Numbered from the stretch's first letter, positions 12,190-23,994 are shown. The stretch is DNA of 64,000 nucleotides from Triticum aestivum (GCF_018294505.1 NC_057808.1:224457325-224521324); one strand, 5' to 3'. The notes: generated by a model from the letters alone, not told the origin. Program-made: numbers and translations.

Positions 12190-12954
12190 GTAATGAAACT
12201 AGTCCTCATGTTGCCAATAGTCGAAAACCCGCTCGCGCTATATGAAATTGTATGGAATAGAAGATCTTTTCTTTAGAAGCTGGTACTTGATGAGCTCCAA
12301 ACTCTCTTTCTAGCCCTTGAAAATCTGATTTGAAGTGGACGTCAATCGCAATTGTCATGGACACAACATAATAGCAAGTATTGGTTCAGTGTTTGTGTGA
12401 AATTTCTTTGTCATTCTGCCTTTTGATGCTTGCTTCAGAAAAAGAAAATCATGGATAGATAGAAGATGGAAACAGTGAGCGTCCTTTCAAGTTAATAATA
12501 CTAAAAATCATTTGACTCATCAATCTTTCATATCTAGTGTTAAATCTATTCCATTCCAATCTTGCCATGTATGGATGGTTTGGTACAGTTTGCCATGGCA
12601 TGTGCTCTACAGTTTTAGTTCTTCTTGTGTTGCCGCACTTAGTCTAGAGATACAACACCATTAGTTAGGTTGATGGATGGATGGATCGACACATACAGCT
12701 AGCAGTGCTAGCAACAACAACAAAATAACCTTGTGATTGATTCTGTTGACACTAGCATGCTCTGTTTGTTTTGGAGCCCAACCATGGACTGTACGTACTA
12801 AGCTAGCTCAAGCACACACACAACCAACTTGATCGATGTTTGTAGATACTAGCGGTAGCATGTGTGTGTGTCTCCTATACTCGCTTGCTTAATTTCTACT
12901 AGATCAAAAACCTAGCTCTTACTTCTTTGTTTGATTCGGAGCAGTAGGCATCCT
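12190..12954 (+). other. Intron-like DNA between exon candidates
   Basis: T-rich, low-coding sequence with ordinary plant-intron composition. It contains a GATG-type short repeat near 12673-12685 and a TGTG run near 12860. I see no gene or element boundary here. Confidence 0.35.
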
Positions 12955-13093
12955 CTATGGACGATGACGACAACCAGGGCATCCACCGCCACGACGACGC
13001 TCTGCACATGGTCCAACTCGGCTACAACCTCCTCTACCACGGGGCAAAGACCGTGGCCGTGTGCGGCATCGGCTACAACCTCCTCTCATGTGA
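12955..13093 (+). pseudogene. Unidentified exon-like segment
   Basis: From the ATG at 12956, + strand codons stay open for about 45 residues (MDDDDNQGIHRHDD..., later LGYNLLYHGAKTVAVCGIG). The segment is flanked by GGAGCAG upstream and TCATGTGAG downstream. Codon use is GC3-rich, unlike the surrounding A/T-rich DNA. The related-looking strings LGYNLL and IGYNLL suggest a short internal repeat. I do not recognise the family. It ends about 155 bp before the CACTA B terminus and could be a captured fragment or an exon of a gene disrupted by CACTA B. Confidence 0.3.
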
Positions 13094-13264
13094 GTTGGTC
13101 TCCTACCTTCTAGCCCCCTCTCTTGTGCTGCTATAGTAGTACCTTGCTCTGTTTCATGTGCATGGGTGATTTTGTTTGTACTTTCTGTGCTTGTGTCATG
13201 GAAAAGATCATTCCTATTTACAAGTGATGATGATTTGGAGTAGCACACACTACAAAAAAAATAC

Positions 13265-13433
13265 ACTTCCGTGATGATACGTGTTTGTCACAGTAGGTCA
13301 CGTTTTCTGTCATGCATGTACATCCATGACGATTTTATGACAGAATCAAGATAGTCATACTTGTGCTGTCGTAGAAGTGTTCCATGACATTACCAAAATT
13401 ATCATCACGGAAGTGTCCACTTCCATGATGATA
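13265..13433. repeat. CACTA B subterminal hairpin motifs
   Basis: ACTTCCGTGATGATA at 13265 is followed by the inverted copy TATCATCACGGAAGT near 13400-13414 and a direct variant ACTTCCATGATGATA at 13419-13433. Such motifs near CACTA ends are the usual binding sites of the TnpA-type protein. Confidence 0.6.
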
Positions 13434-13649
13434 AATGCCGCGTCATGGAAATGCTTTCGGCAAGGGTGACCGACACGTGGCATCCATCATAACGGGTCGC
13501 CGTTAAGCTATCGGGTCCGGTTTTGGATCCGATAACCCGCTAAGAGCCACGACCAATGACGATTTTCCACGTGTAAAATTCTCATTGGCCGACAGAACCA
13601 CGTGTCAGCACCATGAAAGGACAGATGTCAACCGCCCAATGGACAGGAG

Positions 13650-14620
13650 GCGCCTATGATACATCGACACATGGCAAGGCCCAACAATGGCCCATTTAGG
13701 TTAAAAAGGCTGGCCCAGTCAAAATTAGCGGGCCGACCCATTAACGGCCTGCTTGCAGACGGTCCATTCGCAATTAAGGCCCGTACGGCTAATGTCAAAT
13801 TGGCTCATCAACGGCCCGTCCTAAACTTGTCATCATCACGGCCCATGGTCACTTCTGGCCCGTTAACAATCCGCTAAGTATTTGGGCCGAATTACGGCCC
13901 GGTGTGTTTCCGGCCTGTTAAAGGTCCTGCTTCATTTGGGCCCATTTATAGGCCATTGAAACTTTCGGCCCATAAACGACCATGAAGGATTTGGGTCATA
14001 TTCGGCCATGTCTGACATTCGGCCTGTTAGAGGCCCACTATATATTTGGGCCACTTTTAGCCTGTTGTGGTTTTCGGCCTGTTAACGTCAGACGAAATCC
14101 ATGGGTCATATGTGGCCCAACGTCACGTCGGGCCTATTAACGGCCCATAAAAACTGACACTAATCAAGCCCGACCGAACTTCCGGCCTGTTAAAGGCCCG
14201 TGTAGTAGGTCGGCGCATTTATGACCCGTCTGAATTCTAGCCTGTAAACGATCCGCATTGTAAATGGGCCACCATTTCGGCCTGCTAATGACCAGTGGGT
14301 TATTTGGCACAATCAGGGCCCAATCTCACTTTCGGCCTATTAAAGCCCCATGTTTTTATGGCTCGAGATATTTACACCTGTAAACGGCCTATTGCTACTA
14401 ATTTAGGCCTAGATTATGGGCCCAAATTATGTTTAGGCTTGTTAAAGGCCCACTATGGGCACATGCCTACAAAAAAAATGAAAGCTTATGCTGATTTGGG
14501 CCCAGATATTTTTAGTGGGCTACATGCAAATTATGGCCCATAGTCATTTTTAGCCCAATTGGAATGGGCCCGATGAATGTTGGCACGTTGGGCTCCTACG
14601 AAGCTTTCGGCCGAATACAT
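13650..14620. repeat. CACTA B subterminal GGCC repeats
   Basis: About 1 kb is filled with degenerate copies of TTTCGGCCTGTTAAAGGCCC and of ATTTGGGCC, spaced roughly 20-60 bp apart. The motif is partly palindromic (GGCC...GGCC). Frames such as 13656-13877 only reflect the repeat. This is a typical TnpA-binding array in composition and position. Confidence 0.75.
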
Positions 14621-14818
14621 TACTAAGAGAAACCTACACTATTCAAAAATAGCGTCGTAATTACTGCAGCCTTTGGCAGCATCATAAATGTTGTATCACC
14701 ACAAATAAATTCCAAACATACAATAAAAGGCCTGTTGGCATAAAGTTTACAGTCCTTGCAGATAAAAGCACCATCAAATGTATAGAAGCACAGATCATTT
14801 GACCTGAGTGCTAATGTT

Positions 14819-15053
14819 TCAGGTTGTAGAATCTGATGGAGCAGCTTGATCTTCCCCTTTTTTCCGCCATTGCTCTTGAACAACAAAGCAAATGTCTGAT
14901 AGTCTGGTTTCAAAACCATTCATATCTTGACGACATTTGTCAACCACTATTCTTGTTTCCGAAACGACGTCCATTAGGGATTGGACTTGTGTCTGGAGCA
15001 CAGATATATCATTCTGTCTAGCCGAAAGATTTTGTTCAGTAGGCGATTTGGAC
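14819..15053 (-). pseudogene. C-terminal coding end of the CACTA B gene (after the insertion)
   Basis: On the minus strand this reads continuously from the insertion site of retrotransposon B to a TGA at 14819-14821. The protein has regularly spaced Leu, Val and Ile (LQTQVQSLMDVVSETRIVV), consistent with a coiled coil, and ends with a polar tail. Coiled-coil C-termini are usual in plant En/Spm-associated transposase proteins and could serve dimerisation. Joined across the insertion, its frame continues from the exon at 26473-26628, so one exon was split. About 200 bp of apparent 3' untranslated DNA follow to 14620. Confidence 0.65.
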
Positions 15054-15058
15054 GAGAT
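15054..15058. repeat. Target-site duplication GAGAT (left)
   Basis: GAGAT precedes the TG terminus of element B at 15059, and the identical GAGAT follows its CA terminus at 26468-26472. A 5-bp direct repeat is the expected product of LTR-retrotransposon integration. Confidence 0.93.
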
Positions 15059-16641
15059 TGATGTCTACTACGCAACTTTATTCTTGTGGACACGTGTTGG
15101 GCCTCCAAGCGTAGAGTTTTGTAGGACAGTAGCAATTTTCCCTCAAGTGGATGACCTAAGGTTTATCAATCCGTGGGAGGCATAGGATGAAGATGGTCTC
15201 TCTCAAACAACCCTGCAACCAAATAATAAAAAGTCTCTTGTGTCCCCAACACACCAAATACAATGGTAATTTGTATAGGTGCACTAGTTCGATGAAGATA
15301 TGGTGACAAAAGTGTAATATTGATGGTAGAAATATATTTTTATAATCTGAATAAATAAAAACAACAAGGTAGCAAATATTAAACGGGCACAAAACAGTGT
15401 TGCAATGCTTAAAAACAAGGCCTAGGGTCTGTACTTTCGCTAGTGCAATCTCTCAACAGTGCTAACATAGTTGGATCATATGATTATCCCTCAAACTGTA
15501 GTAAAGAATCACTCCCGAGTTCCTATTAGCGGAGGACAAAAGATAGGTATTGTTTGTAGGGTACAAGACCAACTCAAAGCTATTCTTTCCGTTCGATCTA
15601 TTCAAGAGTTCGTACTAAAATAGCACAAAGCTATTTTTTCCGTTCGATCTATCCTAGAGTGCGTACTAGAATAACACCAAAGCAAATTCATATCCATAAT
15701 AGTCAATCCACACAAAGAACTATAAAGATACCCCGAAGTTTCCGTCGGAGAAAAATGTGCATCAACCCTATGCATAGATTACCCCAATATCACCGCGGGA
15801 ATCCGCGAGTTGAATGACATAAGATATATCAAGTGAATCAATAAGATACCCCAATTGTCACCTCAAGTATTCATACCGCAAGACATACATCATGTGTTCT
15901 CATCTCTGAATATTTAATCCGACAAGACAAAACTTCAAAGGGTAAAGACTCAATTCATCACAACAAGAGTATAGAGTCGAGAAACATCATATGATCAGAC
16001 TAAATTAACAGAGCCCATGATATATATCACAAGAGAGAGAGAGAGATAAAACACATAGCTACTGGTACAAACCCTCAGCCCCGAGGGTGGACTACTCCCT
16101 CCTCATCGTGGTGGCCGCCGAGATGATGAAGAAGGCCACCGGAGATGATTCCCCCCTCTGGCAGGGCGCCGGAACGAAGCTAGATTTGTTTTCGGTGGCT
16201 ACAGAGCCTTGCGGCGGCGGAACTTCTGATCTAGGTTAACCCCTAAGGGTTTCAGAATATTCAGGAATTTATAGTGCAAAGAGGGGGTATGGGAGGCGAC
16301 CGAGGTGGGCACAACCCACCTGGGCGTGCCAGGGGGGCCTGGCGCGCCCTGGTGGGTTGTGCCCCCCTCGGGGCACCCCCCAGGTGCTTCTTTGGCCCAT
16401 CGGGATTCTTCTGGCCCCAAAAAAATCTCCGTGGAGTTTCGCGGTGTTTGGACTCCATTTGATATTGATTTCCTGCGATGTAAAAAACAAGCAAAAAAAA
16501 GTAACTGGCACGAGGCACTAGGTCAATAGGTTAGTCCCAAAAATGATATAAAGTTGCTATAAAATGAGTGTAAAACATCCAAGAATGATAAAATAACAGC
16601 ATGAATACTTCATAAATTATAGATACGTTGGAGACGTATCA
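15059..16641 (-). repeat. 3' LTR of element B
   Basis: It is bounded by TGATGTCTACTACGC and GAGACGTATCA and is close in sequence to 24022-26467 once the MITE is removed. Frames between 16199 and 16529 are LTR sequence on both strands and not genes. A GA repeat sits near 16031-16045. Confidence 0.93.
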
Positions 16642-16655
16642 GCATCCCGAAGCTT
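16642..16655 (-). other. Polypurine tract of element B
   Basis: The minus strand reads AAGCTTCGGGATGC directly inside the 3' LTR. It differs from element A and C by one G-to-C change in the purine core. Confidence 0.65.
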
Positions 16656-19004
16656 AATTCCTACTCGTCCTCGAGTAGGTAAATGATAAAAGAAATAATT
16701 TATGAAGTGTGAATGCTAGCAAAGTGCACAAGTTTGATCAATGACAATTTCAATCACTTTTCCTAGCATCATAACAGCAATTCTTTCTTATGAAACTTCT
16801 CATGTTATAGTAGCAACCAATTCACATGTTAAGGTTCAAACAATGAACTCTCTTGAAACTCAACAACCTATGTTCTTAGTCACCAAGCAATTGCAATTCA
16901 ACTTATTCAACAGCATTTAAGTAAGAGCTCCACATACTCAACCATCATATACTCTTCTATGATTGCTAACAATCACCGCGTACACATGAGCAAAATGTTT
17001 CAATCGGACACATAGAAAGACAGGGGCTTATTGTTTTGCCTCCCAACGTAGTCACCTCAAGGGTGATGTCAACAATAATAACTCATGCTACCCATATTGA
17101 ACTGGACATATGTGCCTAGATCTTTCCTCACCACATGATGCTTGCTAAAAGAGAAAAATAAAAAGGAATAGAGAGAATAACTTTGACTCTTTGCATAAAA
17201 ATAAATACTGAAAATTAAAAGATAGGCCCTTCGTAGAGGGAAGCAGAGGTTGCCATGCGCTTATTTGTTTGTATGCTCAATCCCTTAGTGCAAAAGAACG
17301 TCACGTTATATAGCCCCTTATGATAGCAACCTTTATTATGCAGTTCGTCGCTTTTATTGCTTTGCCATCATAAGTTTGTACAACGCTCAATTTTCTCTTA
17401 CACTTTTAGAAGCAATTTTAATAGCCTTATTGCACCGATGACAACTTACTTGAAGGATCTGACCCAATCCTTAGGTAGGTATGGTGGACACTTGAAAATA
17501 AGATTTGGGTTTAAGGGTTTTTGGATGCACAAGTAGTATCTCTACTTGGTGCGGAATTTTTGGCTAGCAAAGGTGGGGGGCAAGCACCACATGTTGAAGG
17601 ATCTATGACAATATAATTTCTATGTGAATACGAACAAACATAAATCCTTACGTTGTCTTCCTTGTCCAACGTCAACAATTTTGGCATATATTATTTTGAT
17701 GGGGGCTCACAATCACAAAAGATTTCCATGATAGTGTATTTATATGCGACCGTTCTCTTCCTTATACTAATTATTTGTGAATTGCTTGTATGACCAAAAC
17801 TGTGATTGTCAAGCCTCAAAAGGTTTCATTATCTAAACCCAATGTGAAGCTACCACTAGGCATGATATGATTTCAAATTCATGACATTAAATTTACTCAA
17901 CAATTTACTCATAGGATATAAGTGAAGCACAAGAGTAAATGACAAGCTACTCCAAAAAGAGATAAGTGAAAATCAAATGAGTAGTTAAGTAAATAGATAG
18001 CTATGTGTGGACTCTCTCTTATTTAAAACTTTAAGATCTAAGTATTTTATTAAAACAGCAAGCAAAACAAAAATAAAATGACATTCTAAGAATAGCACAA
18101 CCCATGTGAAGAAGCAAAAACTTAGGCTCAACCGATACTAACCGATAATTGTTGAAGAAGAAAGGTGGGATGCCTACCGGGCATCCCCAAGCTTAGATGC
18201 TTGAGACTTCTTGAATATTATCTTGGGATGCCTTGGGCATCCCCAAGCTTGAGCTTTTGTGTCTCCTTAATTCTTCTCATATCACGGTTTTCCTAAATCT
18301 CAAAAGCTTCATCCACACAAAACTCAACAAGAACTCGTGAGATAAGTTAGTATAAACCAATGCAAAAACCTTATCATTCTCTACTGTAGCAAATCACTAA
18401 AATTATTATTCAACATTGCATACTAAATGCCTCTGCATATTTAATCCTCCTGTCCTCAAATAGAATCATTAGACAAGCAAACATATGCAAACAATGCAAA
18501 TATAACAGCAATCTGCCAAAACAATATAGTCTGTAAAGAATGCAAGAGTATCAATACTTATTCAACTCAAAACATTATGAAATTCTACCACACTGTAGAA
18601 AATTTATCAGAGCTTATTTTGCAAAAAAAATCAACAGTTTATCACATTCTGACTTTCCTTGGGAATTTTTGTAACATCGATAAACTTTCTATTTTCAAAC
18701 AGCAACATGTATACTTGCAACATAAGCATGGCAAAGGCTATACTTGACATTTTTTTTGAAATAAAAGATGCAAAACATTATTATAAATAACAACAAGCAA
18801 ATCCTAACAAAATAAATTGACACTCCAAGCAAAACACATATCATGTGACGAATGAAAATATAGCTCCAAGTGAGGTTACCGATATTGTTGGAGACGAAAG
18901 AGGAGATGCCTTCCGGGGCATCCCCAAGCTTAGTTGCTTGGATATTCGTTGGATATTAATTTGGGGTTCCTTGGGCATCCCCAAGATTAGGGTATGGTCA
19001 CTCC
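16656..19004 (-). other. Non-coding 3' internal region of element B
   Basis: No coding sequence was found. It is A/T-rich and shares short blocks with elements A and C, for example at 17930-18080 versus 3170-3310. Copies of the PPT-like GCATCCCCAAGCTT occur at 18181-18194, 18237-18250 and 18918-18931, with a variant at 18975-18988. Confidence 0.7.
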
Positions 19005-19009
19005 TTATT

Positions 19010-21591
19010 TGTAACATCCCAATTTTCAGTTTGGACGTTATGCATTAGGTCATCATATGCATCCATGATTTGAGCATTTGGAATTTGTTTCATTTGGAAA
19101 TTTTTGATCCTAGAAGCCTTAAGCAACTCAAGGACCAATTGAGAGAGTTGGAGGTTTTCATTAAAATCTATTTTTGAATTTTTAAAAATTGGTAATTGGA
19201 TCAAAGTGGTTTTATTCAAATTATGTTTCCAATTATTTTAATTTAAATAAATGAGAGAAGATAATATGACTTCTTCAAAACAGCTAGGAAATATTGGAAA
19301 TTTAATTTTGAATAAAAATATATTTATTTGAATTTTTATTTGCAATTTTATTCGGTTGAATATTAAATTAGAGGAAAATGTGCATTTTTAAAAATTGCAT
19401 TTAGCCCAGAAAAATGTTCACTTTGTCCTAAATATTAGGAGAGGACGGTGAAACTTATTTCTGGAATTTTAGGATTTTTATTTTATTTTATTTTGGATTT
19501 TTCTTCACGGTGAAATTTATTTAAAAAACTTTTGGACCGAACTGGGCCGAAGGCCTAGACGGTCCGAGCCGCCGCCGCCTTCCCCAACCGTGCGGGCGCG
19601 AGTCCGGGACCGAGCCGCCGAGCGCCCCGACCCCCTCCACAAGTCGACGCCGCTCCCCCTCCTTATAAGCCGCCGCCCCACGCAACAGCAGCAGCGGCCC
19701 ACCGCCACGCCACAGCCGAGCCGCCGCCGCGCCGCCACCTCGCCTCGCTGCCTCGCGTCGCCCGCGTCGCCACCCCGCACCGGACTGCCATGCCGCTACC
19801 CGCGCCGCCCCGGAGTCCCGCCGCCGCCGCCCGATCCGCCGCTGGAGCTCGAGCCGATCCGCGGCAGGTTTTTCTCACCGAACCGGTATAATCGCTAAAA
19901 TCCCACCTCGTTTTTTTAAGTTTCGGTTTTTCTTTTTAGATCAGTTTATTTTATTAGGTTAGTTTAATTAGCGAACGTTCGCTCGTTTAGATATGTTAGT
20001 GAACGCTTTCGTTCGTTAGTTTCTGTTAGTGAATGTTCGTTCGTTAGATTTTTTTCAGTTTATTTTCGGCCAGGGACCCGTTCATAATAATTTTCATCAC
20101 AGTTTAGTCCCTGGTCTTTAAACCCTCACTACTTTTTGCTCGTTTATCCAAATCCAACGAAACCAACGCCAAATTCTTTCTGTTTATATCTTTTTATTTG
20201 GTTTTATTTTTGCATCTTATGCTTGAGTGCTTATGTATGCTATTGTTTGTTTAAGATAGAATTTCCGGAGTGCGAAGCATGCTACTACAAATCTCTGGGG
20301 TTTTCCGATCGTCAGCAAGGCAAGTAACACTTTGATCAGATCCCTTTATTACCCAGTTTTTATGCATTAGTTTCAACCCTCAAACATTGCATGAGTAGGA
20401 TTGTGAAACATGTGGATGTGGTTAAGTAGTTGATGAGGTAGGAACCTATTGTCTTTATCAGCCCCGGGAATATACGTTATGCTCATATTGCTTGCTATGC
20501 TCGTAGACGGGATTGGTATGTGAGATTCATGAAAGATGTGAGAGACATTAACTAAGGGAAACTTAAGGTGGCTACTTTAATACACATCTGGGTGGATTGG
20601 TTGTGGGCACCTGGGGAATCCAGTGTTGTCCTAGGAGATCCCGGGGTACCCGTGTGATCATCCTATGGAATGCTACCCAGGCTCAAAGGGATCATATGAT
20701 TATTCATGCTAGAAACTTCCGTGTGCAGCCACAAGACATTATGGGCTCTGACATAGTTGAGTAAGTTGTGGGAATCCTTTCCATGATGGGCTAGCAGATG
20801 TAGGGGATTGTAGGTGTACCGGCCTATCTATCGGTTAAGGGGACCTCTTCAGAAAGACTGTGTCTCGATCATCCGTTTCTCAAACATCAAGCAGTGCGAG
20901 AAATACAACGAAGGAGATCGAGTCTTGTGGGGAAAAGTGTGCAAACCTCTGCAGAGTGTATAAACTAATCATGGTTAGCCGTGTCCCCGGTTATGGACAT
21001 CTTGAGTATCTGGTACTTGAATTATTGATTTGATCTCATCACATTACTTAATGAATTTGTTGGGTTGTTAATACTATTTTGGGATTGAGTTGGGGGTACC
21101 TTCTCAGTAATGACAAAAACTTGGTAGTTAAATAAAATATATTCCTTTGTTGTAGGAAAATTTTGGCTTTATGCAAATGTTAACCTTAGAGCCTCCACCA
21201 GCCATATATGCATGTAGTGATAGCTGTTATTTGTTCATTGCTCTATAGTGTTATCTTGCCAGCATATTCCATGTGCTGACCTACATGGCTGCAACGTATC
21301 ATGTTGAAGAATTTCCAGACGAAGAGTAAGGTGCGCTAGGTCGTTGTCATGCGCTCAGTTTTGCCATGGAGTTGGATGGACTCATTTATCTTTGATGCTT
21401 CCGCAGTTATCTTATTTTAGATGGCCTTCAGCCATATTATTGTAATAAGTACTCTTTTTGAGACAATCGATGTAATAAGTGCGTGATTGAACTCTGTTAT
21501 AAATCCTTGAGTACTATGTGTGTCAGCAATACCGATCCAGGGATGACACTTAAGCACAGAGACTACGGTCCATTGGTATCGGGTCGCTACA
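19010..21591 (+). mobile_element. Solo LTR, about 2.6 kb, inserted in element B
   Basis: The segment runs from TGTAACATCCC to GGTCGCTACA, so it has TG...CA ends, and it is flanked by identical TTATT at 19005-19009 and 21592-21596. The surrounding sequence on both sides matches a continuous region of elements A and C (3510-3535 and 44545-44590), which confirms an insertion. There is no internal domain, PBS or second copy, so it is best read as a solo LTR left by LTR-LTR recombination. It contains a GC-rich promoter-like block. Family not identified. Confidence 0.85.
19540..19900 (+). promoter_or_regulatory. GC-rich promoter region of the solo LTR
   Basis: A CpG-dense block stands out from A/T-rich LTR sequence. 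A TATA-like TTATAAG at 19663-19669 lies upstream of a CCG-rich leader, and GCGGCAG|GTTTTT near 19867 is a possible splice donor. Frames on both strands here (60-100 codons) are Arg/Ala/Pro-rich low complexity and are not treated as genes. Confidence 0.5.
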
Positions 21592-22261
21592 TTATTCTCC
21601 TCATATCGTCGTCTCACCCAAAACTTGAAAACTTCAATCACACAAAACTTAACGGAACTTTGTGAGATAGGTTAGTATGATAAAGAGCAAATCATTTCAC
21701 TTTGGTACTGTCAAAGACAAGATTCATAATTGATTCCACACAATGCCTACTGTAGCATATAATTTCCACAATTTATATTGAGCAATATAAGCCATAAAAC
21801 TAGAAAGCAAGCAAACTATGCATTGAAAACAGAATCTGTCAAAACAGAACAGTCTGTAGTAATCTGGACTCAAACCATACTTATGCTACTCCAAAAATTA
21901 TGAACAACTTATGACCACGTGAGAAATTTGAATATTAAACTCCTGCAAAAAGAATCAACTCAAAAGCACTCTTCTGTTAAAAATGGGACCTATTTTCGTG
22001 AGCGCAAAAGTTTCTGTTTTTCAGCAGGGGCAAATCAACTATCACCCAACGTGATCCAAAAGGCTTTACTTGGCACTTTATTGAAACAAAAGCAATAAAA
22101 CATGATTACTACAGTAGCTTAATCATGTTAACACACAAAAGCATTAGGTAAAAGTGTTGGGTTGTCTCCCAACAAGCGCTTTTCTTTAATGCCTTTTAGC
22201 TAGGCATGATGATTTCAACGATGCTCGCATAAAAGATAAGAATTGAAACATAAAGAGAGCA

Positions 22262-23896
22262 TCAGGCATCATAAGTTCCTCTCTCATAATAATTTTCAGT
22301 AGCATCATGAATAGATTCATCAATATAACCATTACATAAAGCATTCATTTCATGATCCACAAGCATAGAAAATTCATTACTCTCTATGGCATACATGTCA
22401 TCATAATAATCATCATAGAAAGCAATTTTATTGCCATAGTCAATTGAAACCTCTTCCAAAATAGTGGATGTATCACTAAATAAAGTCATGACCTCTCCAA
22501 ATCCACTTTCATCAATATTGTAATAAGATTCAACACCCTCCAAAATAGTGGGATCACTACTACCTAGAGTTGACACTCTTCCAAACCCACTTTTATCAAT
22601 GTAATCATCATAAATAGGAGGCATGCTATCATCAAAATAAGTTTGATCATTCAAAGTAGGGGGACTAAAAAGATCATCTTCATTAAACATAGCCTCCCCA
22701 AGCTTGGGACAAACATTAATTGCAGCAAATAAATTCTCAAACATGTCATTCTCATCAAACATAGCATCCCCAAGCTTGTGGCTTGGCATATCATAAGCAT
22801 AATCATTCTCATCATTAATAGTATGAATGGCACAAACAGTATAACAATTGCTATCATCATAATTTCCTAAGTTGGTGCCAAAAATAATTCCAATATTATA
22901 AGTAGTATCATTATCTTCCCAATCATAATCATCACAACAAGCAATAGGCATAACAAAATCATCATCAAGTGTATCATCTTCAAAAATTATTTTTGATTCA
23001 TTTTCATAAGGCACAACAATAATAGGAGCAACATTATTTGGGAGAGATACCTTTTTACCTCTTTTCTTTCTTCTTTTCTTCTTCTTCACCACATCATGTG
23101 TGGGTTTAATTAATCTTTTCAAGCTTCTTATTGATGAGATTGGTTGGATAGGAAGCTCCTCCTCGTTACCTGATTCATCATAATAAACACTAGGAGGGTA
23201 TTGGGAAATATTTTCCCTTTCATTAGTACTTTCTTCATATTCTATTTGTTTTCTTGACTTTAGATAGTTGGAAATATAAGGATTCTCAATGCAATTTACC
23301 ACACAAAATATAAATTTCTTCTAGATCAAAATCAAGAATTCTCTCAAGATTAAATTTTGGAATACCCTTAGTTATACGTTTCATTTCTTCATACCCCAAA
23401 AGAAGACTAAGATCTTTATGATGCTCAAGGTAATCAAGTTATCACAATTTTTGGACACAATTTCATCATGAAAGAATTTGCATTGGAGATTTAAATGACC
23501 ACATTCATTGCAAAGTTCACAAGGATGGCCAAAAGAATTACATCTTTCAACACAATCATCTAGCCTCTCTTGCAAGTTTTTCGTTTCTAAATATTTATGC
23601 TTCTTGCAAAATCTATCTTCCCTTTTTGGTGTGCAAAGGCACTCCCAATTAACTCCACAAAAAATGACATGCTTATAAGAAACATTTTTGTCATGTCTTG
23701 TGCAATCATCATTAGCATTTAGGATATTCAAAGAATTCACACTAACAACATTGCAAGCATGCTCATCATTCAAATATTTTGTGCCAAGCATTTTATTGAC
23801 TTCTTCTTTTAACAATTGAGCACAATTTTCCGAACCGTCATTTTCAAGAAAGACATTATAAAGATGATCAATAATATGATGCAACCTAAATTCCAT
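22262..23896 (-). pseudogene. Acidic/zinc-knuckle retroelement ORF of element B, frameshifted
   Basis: Two minus-strand open frames, 23381-23896 (171 aa, N-terminal) and 22262-23302 (346 aa), appear to be one gene broken by an indel near 23.4 kb. The first part starts with MEFRLHHIIDHLYNVF and carries CELCNECGHLNLQC, which fits the CX2CX4HX4C zinc knuckle of retroviral nucleocapsids, preceded by several more Cys/His. The second part has a basic patch (KKKKRRKKRGKK), then acidic repeats with KLGDAMFDENDMF and KLGEAMFNEDDLF, and two SGFG...TL...TILE units that resemble the gag-protease linker of element C. It occupies the gag position after the PBS. I infer an RNA-binding, gag-derived product; function is unproven. 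Confidence 0.55.
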
Positions 23897-23994
23897 TTTT
23901 ATGTAGTTTTCTTTAATAAACCAAACTAGTGATAAAACAAGAAACTAAAAGATTCAATTGCAAGATCTAAAGATATACCTTCAAGCACGCACTT

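Noticed and set aside
16199..16529. Six overlapping ORFs around 16.2-16.5 kb and again at 26.0-26.4 kb
   Set aside because: These are the same positions in the two LTRs of element B, on both strands, so they are LTR sequence.
19517..19898. Arg/Ala/Pro-rich ORFs that could be a GC-rich first exon
   Set aside because: They lie in the solo LTR with a precise 5-bp TSD and are open in several frames. Composition explains them.
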